Positions 38,697-47,197 of a DNA stretch of 64,000 nucleotides are shown here, piece by piece. The notes beneath the pieces are model-generated. The model was not told the origin of the DNA. It worked only from the letters and a program-made list of their open reading frames with translations, and searched no databases. How positions within the stretch are numbered: the stretch's first letter is position 1; each line of letters opens with the position of its first letter. Made by a program: the position numbers and the translations under genes. This stretch comes from JAXDMK01 sp963765955 (GTDB lineage: Bacteria; Actinomycetota; Acidimicrobiia; Acidimicrobiales; AC-14), in assembly GCA_963765955.1 (NCBI GenBank), contig CAVXYA010000009.1, positions 248,001 to 312,000 on the forward strand, read 5' to 3'.

Positions 38697-39814
38697 GCGT
38701 TCACCCGGCAGACGGCGATGCGCCGCTGCACCGCGCTCCGGTCCCGCTGGATGAGGGCCTCGCCCAGGCCGCGGTCCTCCTTCACCACGTCTCGCCAGCG
38801 CTCGGGCACCTCGGTCCAGCCCACGAAGTTCCGGAACACGAACCGGGCGCCGGGGACAGCGGTGCGCACGACCTCGGCGAACAGCTCGTCGGTCTGCTCG
38901 GGCGTGAACCACTCGAGGATGTTGGAGATGGCGAATCCGTGGACGCTGGCGTCGGGGCACGTGCGCAGGTAGGTCGTGTAGCCGCCGTCGACGAGGGTGA
39001 GCTGGTCGGCGGCCGCCCGGACGACGGCCGCGGCCTCGGGGGCCAGGTAGGGAGGCACCCCGCCGGGGACGTCGACCGGGTACGAGCCGGTGAGCATGTG
39101 GTGGACGAAGTAGTTGGTGGCGATGGGCACCTCGGTCAGCGAGTGCTCGGCCAGGGCCCGGAAATGGCGGGCGAAGCTGGGGTTCTCGACGTGCTCGAAG
39201 AAGCCCGGGTGGTAGGTCTTGCGGAACACGGCCCGGTTCAGGAGCATGGTGAACAGGAGCCGCCAGCGGACCGTGTCCCACTCCTTGCGGTAGAGCCGGC
39301 GCTGCTCGTCGAGCGTCTGGCAGGCGAGGAGGCGGGCGATTCGCTCCGGGGGGTGGATCGCCTTCTTGACGGTGGTCATGATGCCGCCGATGAAGCGCTC
39401 GGTGACGCCGGCGTTGAGCACGCCCTTGGCGATGGGCGCGGGATGGGCCGTCCACCAGTCCCTCGCCGAGCGGCCCAGGGCGGGCGCCAGCGTCTCGAAG
39501 CGGTCCCGGCGGTCCTCCTCCGACATGGGCGCGCCGCCGAGGAAGGCGGTCGCCTGTCCCGGCTCGAGGGTGGCGACGGCCGTGGCCTTGAGGTCGGTGA
39601 GCAGGTTCTGAACCCGGTTGAGGTCGACCGCGACCACCTTCCCCGCCCCCGCGGCGAGGAGGGAGAGGGCGGTGCAGCCGCCCGAGCCGACCACCACGAG
39701 GGTCTCGCCGGCGGCCGGTTGAAGCGCCTCGATCTCGAGCACCGGGTCCTCCCGGACCTGGGCGAAGAACAGGCGGTCGTCGACCGAGTCGGCCAGGTTG
39801 ATCTGCTTCGCCAC
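38693..39814 (-). CDS. DUF3419 (BtaA-like) 3-amino-3-carboxypropyl transferase
   Basis: A 373-residue, SAM-binding protein of the DUF3419 family, whose member BtaA moves the 3-amino-3-carboxypropyl group of SAM onto diacylglycerol in betaine-lipid synthesis. GTG 39814 follows a strong AAGGGGGG site. ETLVVVGSGGCTALSLL is the SAM loop and VVAVDLNRVQN its partner; TYLRTCPDASVHGFAISNIL is conserved in the family. It is divergent, 57 bases apart, from the carrier-protein operon, so it may add an aminocarboxypropyl unit there, or act in lipid synthesis. No BtaB methyltransferase is seen. Confidence 0.82.
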   Translation of the reverse strand: MAKQINLADSVDDRLFFAQVREDPVLEIEALQPAAGETLVVVGSGGCTALSLLAAGAGKVVAVDLNRVQNLLTDLKATAVATLEPGQATAFLGGAPMSEEDRRDRFETLAPALGRSARDWWTAHPAPIAKGVLNAGVTERFIGGIMTTVKKAIHPPERIARLLACQTLDEQRRLYRKEWDTVRWRLLFTMLLNRAVFRKTYHPGFFEHVENPSFARHFRALAEHSLTEVPIATNYFVHHMLTGSYPVDVPGGVPPYLAPEAAAVVRAAADQLTLVDGGYTTYLRTCPDASVHGFAISNILEWFTPEQTDELFAEVVRTAVPGARFVFRNFVGWTEVPERWRDVVKEDRGLGEALIQRDRSAVQRRIAVCRVNA

Positions 39815-39871
39815 GCCCCCCTTGTAGCACCTCCGGTGCGCCCGTACACTCGGCACCATGAGTCGGGGACC
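39815..39871. promoter_or_regulatory. divergent promoter region of the biosynthetic block
   Basis: Only 57 bases separate the two divergent starts. CGTACACT (39843-39850) resembles the recurring -10 motif for the plus strand, while the minus strand carries the AAGGGGGG ribosome site. A short ATG (39858) closes after five codons and is not used here. Shared control of both directions is likely. Confidence 0.45.
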
Positions 39872-41477
39872 ATGAAGTCGGCCGAGGTGCTCGACGGGTG
39901 GTCCCGCCGGGGCGACGCCACGGTCGCCGACAAGGTCGCCATCGCCACCCACACCGATGCGGGGTTGGACCGAGACGACCTACCGCGGTCTCGACCTCCA
40001 GTCGACAGCGATCGCGGTCCGGCTGGCGGCGGCCGGGGTGGGCCTCGGCGACCGGGTGGCGCTGCTGGCCGAAGCGGGTGGCGGCTGGGCGGCCGCCTTT
40101 GTCGGGATCCTGCGCCGGGGGGCGGTCGCCGTGCCCCTCGACGTCAAGCTCACGGCCGAGGAGCTCGAGGTGCTCTGCCGGCGATCGAGGCTGGCGGCCG
40201 CCATCGTCTCGCCGGCCTACGCTCCCCGCTGGCCGGACGGCGTCCCGATGCTGGACCCCTCGGCCGCGCCGACGGCTGGCGAGACGCCCGCCGGCACGGA
40301 GCTGTCTCGGCCGGTGGGCGACCCGGCCGTCCTCGTCTGGACGTCGGGGAGCACGGGCGAGCCCAAAGGGGTGGCCCTGTCGTTCGCCAACCTGGCCTAT
40401 GTAGTGGCCCGGGCCAGCGAGATCCAGGAGACGGGGCCGGACGCCCGCTGGCTGTCGGTGCTGCCCCCGAACCACCTGCTGGAGCTGTGCGGGCTGCTCT
40501 CGGGTCTGGCCGCGGGGTCGACCATTTTGGTGGCCCGCACGATCGTCCCCCACGAGCTGGGGTCGATGATGGCCGAGGGCAAGGTCGACCGCATGGTCGT
40601 CGTGCCTGTCGTCCTGCGCATGCTGAAGCGCCACATCGAGTCCGCCACCCGCAAGGACGACCTCGGCGGGGCCTATCTACGGGCCGCCGACCGCGTCGCC
40701 GGCCGCCTGCCATCCGTCCGGCTGCGGCGGGCGCTGTATGCCCCCGTCCACCGGCGGCTGGGCGGCCGGCTGCGCGCCTTCTACTGCGGGGGAGCGCCCC
40801 TCGACCCCGAGATCGCCGCCTTCTTCGACCGCCTGGGCATCGGCGTCTATGCCGGCTACGGGCTCACCGAGGCCGCGCCCACGGTGGCCATGAACAGCCC
40901 CGGCCACAACCGGCTGGGCTCGGTCGGCCGCCCCCTGCCCGGCACCGACGTGCGCATCGCGGCCGACGGCGAGATCCTCGTCCACGGCCCCGGCGTCATG
41001 CTCGGGTACTGGGAGGACGAGGTTGCCACCCGGGAGGCAGTCGATGCCGACGGATGGCTGCACACGGGCGACCTCGGGCGCCTCGACGACGACGGCTACC
41101 TGTTCGTCACCGGCCGGTCCAAGAGCCTGATCGTGCTCGACAGCGGCAAGAAGGTGCAGCCCGAGGAGGTGGAGACCGCCCTGGCCCGCAGCGAGCTGTT
41201 CGCCGAGGTGTGCGTGCTCGGGTGGCGGCCGAACGGGAGCGGCAACGGGAGGGCCGGCGAGCAGGTGTGCGCGGTCGTCGTCCCGGCACCCGCGTCCCCG
41301 CCGATGTCGGAGGAGGCCGCGGCCGGCGAGGTGCGGCGGCTCACCGCCGGCCTGAGCGGGTTCAAGCGGCCGACCGTCGTCCGGGTCCACGAGGGCGAGC
41401 TGCCCAAGACGGCCAAGCGTTCGCTGCGGCGGGCCGAGGTGGCCAAGCTGCTCGATGTCGGTGCGGTCCGCCCGTGA
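39872..41477 (+). CDS. AMP-forming acyl-CoA/acyl-ACP ligase, one surplus base
   Basis: ANL-superfamily enzyme of about 534 residues that activates a carboxylic acid as adenylate and passes it to CoA or a carrier. LVWTSGSTGEPKGVAL is the phosphate loop, YAGYGLTEAAPTVAMNS the A5 motif, GWLHTGDLGRLDDDGYLF A7-A8, and the catalytic Lys is in LPKTAKRSLRR. The frame changes at 39961-39965; removing one base of GCGGGGTTGG restores DAGWTETTYRGLDL. It is the first gene of a tightly overlapping operon; its stop overlaps the next start (GTGA, 41474). The substrate is probably a fatty or aryl acid. Confidence 0.85.
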
Positions 41478-42427
41478 CCGACGCCTACGTCGACCGGTTC
41501 GGCTACGCCCTCGGCAGCCAGAAGCACTCGGTGGAGGAGAGCGCGGCCGCCGGCCGCACCCACAACCCGGCGTCCGCGTTCCTGCAGTCGGGCTTCCGCT
41601 GGCACCACACCTGCGCCGACGACGAGACGTCGTACGACCTGGCCAAGGCCGCCGTCCTGGCCATCGGCGGCGACGACCTGGGGGATATCGACGCCATCCT
41701 CTACGCCACCTGCATCCCGGCCAACGCCAACCTGGGCGATCCGGCGAAGTTCACGGAGACGGCCGACGTCAAGCACCTCATGGACTTCCCCGTCAGCCGC
41801 CTCCAGGCCGACCTCGGCCTCGACCGGGCCTTCGTCGTGGGCATCGGCCAGCAGGCGTGCACCAGCATGCTCGGCTCCCTGCGCATCGCCCACGGCCTGC
41901 TCGCCACCGACCCCTCGATCGCCCGGATCCTGTGCGTCAGCGCCGACCGCTTCCCTCCCGGCGCCACCTACGAGCAGGCCTACAGCCTCATCTCCGACGG
42001 GGCCGCGGCGTGCGTCGTCTCCCGCGACCCGGCCGCCTACCGCCTGGTGGCGGCCCACCACATCACCAACGGGGCCATGGTCTTCGCCGACGACGACGAG
42101 ACGGTCGGCAGCTACTTCGCCTACACCCACCGCCTGGCGACCGAGCTGCTGGCCAAGGCCGGGCTCACCACCGACGACGTCGACTGGGTGGTGCCCCAGA
42201 ACACCGACGTCAAGGCGTGGCAGATCCTGTCCCGCCTGCTGCGCATCGACCCGGCCAAGGTGTGCTGCCCGTCGCTGCCGGACGTGGCCCACGTGATCAG
42301 CGGTGACAACATCATCAACCTGTCCTTCCTGCACGATCGCGGCGTGGTCGAGCCGGGCCAGCACCTCCTGCTGACGATGGCCGGCTTCGGGATGAACTGG
42401 CAGGGCGTCCTCCTGGAGAAGACGTGA
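41474..42427 (+). CDS. ketoacyl-ACP synthase III-like protein with altered active site
   Basis: A 317-residue thiolase-fold protein related to FabH. Cys129 in GIGQQACTSM is at the nucleophile position, and Asn279 in SGDNIINL fits the Asn. The position of the catalytic His (VPHQAN in FabH) reads VPQNTD at 241-246, so Gln replaces His. Such changes occur in KAS III-like acyltransferases that form esters or amides instead of condensing. In this operon it probably transfers an acyl group onto the amino acid or intermediate held by a carrier protein; that is inference. Overlaps both neighbours by four bases. Confidence 0.8.
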   Translation: MTDAYVDRFGYALGSQKHSVEESAAAGRTHNPASAFLQSGFRWHHTCADDETSYDLAKAAVLAIGGDDLGDIDAILYATCIPANANLGDPAKFTETADVKHLMDFPVSRLQADLGLDRAFVVGIGQQACTSMLGSLRIAHGLLATDPSIARILCVSADRFPPGATYEQAYSLISDGAAACVVSRDPAAYRLVAAHHITNGAMVFADDDETVGSYFAYTHRLATELLAKAGLTTDDVDWVVPQNTDVKAWQILSRLLRIDPAKVCCPSLPDVAHVISGDNIINLSFLHDRGVVEPGQHLLLTMAGFGMNWQGVLLEKT

Positions 42428-43285
42428 CCGCGGACCAGGCCGGCCTCACGGACACCGTCCGCAAGCTGAGCGCCTCCTCCCGGCGCAACTACCAGAACCC
42501 GTACCTGGCCATCGAGTGGCCCGACCAGCTCGAACGGGCCCAGTGGTTCACCAGTCCCGAGCTCATCTCGCTCCACGGCACCCCCGCCTGGGACGGCCTC
42601 TCCGACGAGCGCCGGCGGGAGCTCAGCTTCTGGGAGGCGGTCAACTTCTTCAGCCTCAACATCCACGGCGAGAAGCGGCTGATGGAGGGCCTGGCCCACC
42701 GCCTCTACCAGCCCGGATCTGGAGGGCGTGGCCGAGTACCTCCACCACTTCCTCGACGAGGAGAACAAGCACAGCATCTGGTTCGGGACGTTCTGCAACC
42801 GCTACGCGGGCAAGGTCTACCCCGACCGCAAGATCGACTTCCCCCGGGAGTACGCCGACGGCGAGGAGGACTTCCTCTTCTTCGCCCAGGTCTCGATCTT
42901 CGAGGAGATCGTCGACCGCTACAACGTCGCCCAGGGCCGGGACGAGCGGCTCGTCGCTGTGGCCCGCCAGATCAACGCCAATCATCACGCCGAGGAGACC
43001 CGCCACCTCGTCTTCGGACGGCGGGTCGTCGAGTGGCTGTGGCGGGAGTGGGTCGACCGGTGGTCGCCCGAGGTGGTGGCCGGCATCCGGGCCCACCTCG
43101 ACGCCTACGTCACCGCCACCTGGCGGGAGTACTACAACCCCGACGTGTACCGCGACGCCGGCTTCGCCGATCCGTGGGCGGTGGCGCGGGAGGCGTGGGA
43201 CCACCCCGCCACCCAGGCCCATCGGGCCGCCATCACCAAGTTCGGCCTGCGGCCGCTGGTCGAGGCGGGGGTGATGTCGGCGTGA
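42424..43285 (+). CDS. AurF-like diiron oxygenase, one surplus base
   Basis: Ferritin-like diiron protein of about 286 residues resembling p-aminobenzoate N-oxygenase AurF. The iron-binding pattern is visible: DEENKHS (111-117), IFEEIVD (about 159-164) and NHHAEETRH (186-194). AurF-type enzymes oxidise amines to hydroxylamine or nitro groups, and others hydroxylate carrier-bound substrates. The frame changes at 42715; removing one G of CCCGGATCTG restores LYQPDLEGVAEYLHHFL. It overlaps the preceding and following genes by four bases. Confidence 0.82.
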
Positions 43286-43530
43286 CCGAGTCTGAAGAGC
43301 GAGAAGCGCTGCGGGCGTGGATCCGCGACCACAACCCGGAGGTCCCGGCGGACGAGCCGGCCGACGACACGCCCATCATCGAGCGCCGCTACCTCACGTC
43401 GCTGCAGGTCGCCGACCTGCTGCTCTACATCGAGGAGCTGCGCCAGGCGCCGATCGACCCCCGCCGGCTCAAGGCGGGCGTGTTCCGGAGCATCGACACC
43501 ATCCACGCCACCTTCTTCGCGTGCCCCTGA
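43282..43530 (+). CDS. small acyl/aminoacyl carrier protein
   Basis: An 82-residue acidic helical protein. DTPIIERRYLTSLQVADLLL places Ser40 in a TSLQV motif equivalent to the DSL phosphopantetheine site of carrier proteins, at the start of helix II. The following YIEELRQAPID and DTIHATFF fit helix III and the C-terminal part of ACP-like carriers. It lies immediately before the aminoacyl carrier ligase (TGATG junction at 43528-43532), as expected for that enzyme's partner. A phosphopantetheinyl transferase is encoded in the same operon. GTG 43282 overlaps the preceding stop. Confidence 0.75.
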   Translation: MTESEEREALRAWIRDHNPEVPADEPADDTPIIERRYLTSLQVADLLLYIEELRQAPIDPRRLKAGVFRSIDTIHATFFACP

Positions 43531-44385
43531 TGGGCCCCGTGATGGGCGACGTCCCCGGGCTCCGGTGGATCCCCAACGGGCAGTCGGTGCTGTACGGACC
43601 GCTGCTCGAGCTGGCCGAACGCCTCGACCGCCGGTTCCTGGGGTGGGCCGCCGACTGGGGCGCGCCCGACCACCGCTTCCCGACCTTCCTGCCGGCGACG
43701 GTGCTGGAGCGCATCGACTGGTTCCGCTCGTTCCCCCAGCACGCCACCTTTCCCGCCTGCATCGACGCCGACGAGGACAACCTGGCCGCCTTCACCGACG
43801 GCGAGCCGGTCGACGGCGAGGGCCGGGTCCACCCCACGCAGCTGGCCCCGATCCGCGACGTCCTCACCCCGGCCGCCTGCTACCACCTCTACGACCACCA
43901 TCGGGGCGGGCGCTTCGACGGGGCCCGCTACTTCACCACCCGCAACACCTGCTTCCGGCGGGAGACCCACTACGTGCCCCTCGAGCGCCAGTGGAGCTTC
44001 ACCATGCGGGAGATCGTGTGCATGGGGACGGCCGACGAGGCCCGGACGTTCCTGGAGAAGGCGACGGCCGAGGTCGACCGCCTCACCGCCGGCCATCGGC
44101 CTGCCCCTGCGGTGGGAGCAGGCCAGCGACCCGTTCTTCCGGGCGTCCAAGAACCCGCAGTACCTGATGCAGCAGGTCGACCCCACCAAGTTCGAGCTGA
44201 TGTTCGACGACCGCCTGGCCATCGCCTCGACCAACCTCCACCACGACCACTTCGGGCGGGCGTTCGACATCGAGCGCGACGGCGAGCCGGTGCGGACTGC
44301 GTGCATCGCCTTCGGCATCGAGCGCTGGCTGTCGGCGTTCGTCCACCACTTCGGTCCCGAGGGACCGTGGCCCGACCTGCCATGA
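43530..44385 (+). CDS. amino acid:[carrier protein] ligase (seryl-tRNA synthetase-like), one surplus base
   Basis: Class II synthetase fold, about 284 residues, lacking the tRNA-binding coiled coil of seryl-tRNA synthetase. Motif 2 is RNTCFRRE (138-145) and motif 3 GIERW (262-266). Cys117, Glu161 and Cys258 are spaced like the zinc ligands of the Bradyrhizobium ligase Bll0957, which adenylates small amino acids and loads them on a carrier protein. The frame changes at 44091; removing one G gives LTAAIGLPLRWEQASDP. With the 82-residue carrier upstream it forms a loading module; the amino acid is unknown (glycine or alanine in known examples). Confidence 0.85.
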
Positions 44386-45400
44386 CCGTCCTGGTCACCG
44401 GCGCCGGCGGCTACCTGGGCACGCCTCGTGGCCGGGCGCTACCGCGACCAGGGCGTCGACGTGATCGCCCACGGGCGGGCGGTGGGCGACCTGGCCGACG
44501 CCGACCCCTTCGCCGCCGTCGCCGACGAGCAGCGGGAGGCGATCACCCACATCGTCCACTCGGGGGCGATCACCCGGTTCGACGTCGACCGGGACACCGC
44601 CCGGGCGGTCAACGTCGAGGGGACGGAGAAGGTGCTGGCCTTCGCCCGCGCCTGCCCCCGGCTGGTGAGCTTCGGGCTGGTCAGCACCCTCTACTCCACC
44701 GGCCTGCGGGCGGGCCCGGTCGAGGAGCGGCTGTACGACGACGAGGCCGGCTTCGCCAACGACTACGAGTGGTCGAAGTGGGAGGCCGAGCAGCTGGTGG
44801 CCGCGGCCGACGACCTGCCGTGGCGCATCCTGCGGGTGGCGACGGTGATCGCCGACGACGACTCGGGCCACGTCACCCAGCACAACGCCTTCCACGAGAC
44901 GCTGAAGCTGTGGTTCCACGGGCTGCTGCCCCTCGTCCCCGGCGACGGGGCCACCCCCCTCTACCTGGTCACGGGCGACTTCGTGACCTCGGCCATCGTG
45001 GCCCTGATGGGGCTCGACACCGCGGCCGGCGTCTACCACGTGGCCCACGACGCCGAGCGGTCGTTGACGCTGGCCCAGGCGCTCGACGTGGTCTCCGAGT
45101 CGTTCGAGGGGGTCGACTCGTTCCGCCGGCGGCGGGTGCTGCGGCCGCTGCTGGGCGACCGGGAGACGTTCGACCTGCTGGCCAGCGGGGTCGACGCCTT
45201 CGGCGGGGGACTGGTGCGCCAGTCGCTGCAGTCGGTGGTGCCCTTCGCCCGCCAGCTCTTCGTGGCCAAGCAGGTCGACAACGCCCGGCTGCGCCAGGCC
45301 CTGGGCGACGCCTACCAGGCGCCCGGATGCGGCCGGGCTGGTGCGGCGCACGTGCGAGTCGCTGGTCGCCAACAAGTGGGGCCGCCATGCGGTGGCGTGA
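44382..45400 (+). CDS. thioester-reductase-like SDR, two surplus bases
   Basis: Extended short-chain dehydrogenase of about 338 residues, similar to male-sterility/thioester reductase domains. VTGAGGYLG is the NAD(P) loop, YEWSKWEAEQL holds the Tyr-x-x-x-Lys pair, and RILRVATVIADDDSG is the substrate-side strand. Frame changes at 44423 and 45325 are each repaired by one base (restoring GGYLGTLVAGRYRDQG and YQAPDAAGLVRRTCES). It may release a carrier-bound acyl thioester as aldehyde or alcohol, or act as an epimerase. Overlaps the ligase (ATGA) and the next gene (GTGA). Confidence 0.78.
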
Positions 45401-45958
45401 CGACACGCCTGGGGGTGGCGGTCGAGCTGGCCGCCACCGGTGAGCCGGTAGCCGTGGCCGACCTGTCGCCCGGCGAGCGGGTCACAGGTCCCCGCGGCCG
45501 ACAGCGCCCGCCGGGACGACTGGCTGCGGGGCCGGGCCGCCCTCAAGCTGCTCCTCGGCCGGGCCGCCGACACCTCGGCGGTCGCCTTCCCCAACCGCTG
45601 CCTGTCGCTCACCCACGCCGCCGGCCTGGCCGTGGCCGCCCGGTGCGACGAGGACGGCCGCGGTCAGGCCGGCCTCGGGGTCGACTTCGAGGACGAGCGC
45701 CCGGTCGACCCCCGCGCCGCCCGCTTCTACCTGCGGGACCACGAGCAGGGCGACCTCCTCCGCCTGTGGACGGTCAAGGAGGCGTTGTTCAAGGCCACGC
45801 CCGACAACGGCGACGCCACCCTGCTCGACTACGAGGTGGCCGACCCCGATGCCCTGGCCGGCATCCGCCACCGACCGGGCCGGCCGCCGGTTCCGGTACT
45901 CCAGCGGCCGCCTGCGCCAGGGCTGGCTGACGATCGCGGTGGGCGATGCTCCGTCTGA
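45397..45958 (+). CDS. 4'-phosphopantetheinyl transferase, two surplus bases
   Basis: Sfp-type enzyme that attaches phosphopantetheine to carrier proteins. GLGVDFEDERPVD and LWTVKEALFKATPD are the two signature motifs (GVD...E and W-x-x-K-E-A-x-x-K). Frame changes at about 45487 and 45860: removing one G at each gives ERVTVPAADSARRDDW and LAASATDRAGRRFRYSS. The end is unsure: after the second repair the frame stays open into the next gene, so the stop may be at 45930 or 45958. It would activate the two carrier proteins of the operon. Confidence 0.75.
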
Positions 45959-46536
45959 GGGCGCTGCTGTCCGACGACGAGCACTGGGTGCTCAGCTACT
46001 ACCGCACGTCGGAGATCAACGGGTCGCTGTTCTTCGGCCGGCTGGCCCGCACCCTCAAGCCCAGCCCCATCCAGCACGACCTCACCAAGCACTTCGCCGA
46101 CGAGGCCCAGCACGCCTGGTACTGGACCGACTGCCTGGAGCGCCTGGGCACCCGTCCCATCAAGCTGTCCGACGCCTACCAGGACCAGTACCTGGAGGCG
46201 GCCGGGCTGCCGGCCAACCTGATGGAGATCATGGCCATCACCCTCGTGTTCGAGCGGCGGGTGATCAACCAGTACGCCAAGCACCTGGCCGTGCCCGACC
46301 TGCGGGTCGAGGTCAAGGAGACCATCGAGCGGATCATGCAGGACGAGCGCTGGCACGTGCAGTGGGTGCGCGACGCCCTGGCCGGCATGGGCGACAAGTA
46401 CGGCAAGGACAACATCGCCGCCACCCTCCGCCGCTTCAAGGAGGCCGACCGCGAGGTCTACGCCCAGACCCTGGCCGAGCACGAGGCCCGCCTCGGGTTC
46501 CTGCTCGAGTCCCGACCGCACCCCCAGGAGGACTGA
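45946..46536 (+). CDS. ferritin-like diiron protein
   Basis: A 196-residue four-helix protein. Metal ligands are suggested by Glu23, DEAQH (52-56), Glu103 and DERWH (133-137), the E-ExxH / E-ExxH pattern with Asp-Glu variants. It resembles rubrerythrin-like and carrier-pathway diiron proteins but is not AurF-like. It could be a second oxygenase/desaturase acting on carrier-bound substrate. It overlaps the end of the phosphopantetheinyl transferase and is five bases before the ACP gene. Confidence 0.78.
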   Translation: MLRLRALLSDDEHWVLSYYRTSEINGSLFFGRLARTLKPSPIQHDLTKHFADEAQHAWYWTDCLERLGTRPIKLSDAYQDQYLEAAGLPANLMEIMAITLVFERRVINQYAKHLAVPDLRVEVKETIERIMQDERWHVQWVRDALAGMGDKYGKDNIAATLRRFKEADREVYAQTLAEHEARLGFLLESRPHPQED

Positions 46537-46541
46537 CAGCG

Positions 46542-46775
46542 ATGCCCGCGCCCACCGTCGAGGAGATCTTCGCCCGCGTCGCCGACGTGCTGGGGGTGCC
46601 GGAGTCGAAGGTGGGGCCCGACGTGGCCCTGTCCGACCTGGTGATGGACAGCTACCGGCTGGTGGAGATGGCCATCGACCTCCAGGACGACTACGACGTC
46701 ATCTTCTCCCAGGCCGACCTGGCCGCCGTTACCACCGTCGGCGACCTCGCCGACCTCGTCCGCAGCCGAGCCTGA
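46542..46775 (+). CDS. acyl carrier protein
   Basis: A 77-residue ACP. MPAPTVEEIFARVADVLGVP forms helix I; Ser37 in VMDSYRLVEMAIDL is the phosphopantetheine site, with Tyr in place of the usual Leu after Ser; TTVGDLADLV ends the domain. It is the second carrier protein of the operon, so one may hold the amino acid and the other the acyl chain. Its stop is three bases from the convergent hicB stop. Confidence 0.88.
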   Translation: MPAPTVEEIFARVADVLGVPESKVGPDVALSDLVMDSYRLVEMAIDLQDDYDVIFSQADLAAVTTVGDLADLVRSRA

Positions 46776-46778
46776 GGG

Positions 46779-47003
46779 TTACCGGGGCAGGACTGCCTCG
46801 ACGAAGCCGACATCGGCCTCGTCGGGGTGAGGGACGGGCAGCCCGTCCTCGGCCAAGCCCGTCAGGTGGAGGGCGATGGCCTCTGCGATCAAACGCTCCG
46901 TCTCCTCCCGTGTGGCACCGGCCACGCCGACACCGGGTAGGGCGGGGGGATAGGCGCTCCAGCCATCCGGGGTGCGCTCGTAGACCACGCTCCAGGTGCT
47001 CAC
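46779..47003 (-). CDS. hicB: HicB-family antitoxin
   Basis: A 74-residue protein with the HicB partial RNase H-like fold: VVYERTPDGWSAYPPALPGVGVAG and TREETERLIAEAIALHL. It lacks a DNA-binding extension, as in short HicB forms. GTG 47003 overlaps the hicA stop by four bases, so toxin and antitoxin are coupled. Confidence 0.85.
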   Translation of the reverse strand: MSTWSVVYERTPDGWSAYPPALPGVGVAGATREETERLIAEAIALHLTGLAEDGLPVPHPDEADVGFVEAVLPR

Positions 47004-47197
47004 GGAGCCTCCTTCGACCATCCGGCCTGACGCCTGATGTTGGCGAGCGTACCGCGAGCCATTTCGTTTCCGGGGTTGCCGGCCACCGTCACCCGACCGG
47101 GCTTGGTGGGATGACGAAACTGGCGGTGGATGCCGCGTCCCGCCACCCGGTACCAGCCGTCGTCCTCCAGCATTCGTACGACCTCGCGCACTTTCAT
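47000..47197 (-). CDS. hicA: HicA-family mRNA interferase toxin
   Basis: A 65-residue dsRBD-like toxin. MKVREVVRMLEDDGWYRVAG and RGIHRQFRHP contain the catalytic His (about residue 24), and GTLANIRRQAGW is the family end. The usual PxH after the second strand reads AGNPG, so activity may be altered. ATG 47197 overlaps the stop of the LysM gene (ATGA), which places the toxin-antitoxin pair at the end of the pilus transcription unit. Confidence 0.85.
   Translation of the reverse strand: MKVREVVRMLEDDGWYRVAGRGIHRQFRHPTKPGRVTVAGNPGNEMARGTLANIRRQAGWSKEAP

Noticed and set aside
38939..39814. Long plus-strand open frame before the AMP ligase start
   Set aside because: Shadow of the DUF3419 gene; the ligase proper begins at 39872, where the family N-terminus starts.
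39872..45958. Reading the carrier operon as a decayed, non-functional cluster because of its many frame changes
   Set aside because: The same +1 pattern hits essential genes (leuS, lepA, holA), and all catalytic motifs of the operon are intact after repair, so error is the simpler cause.
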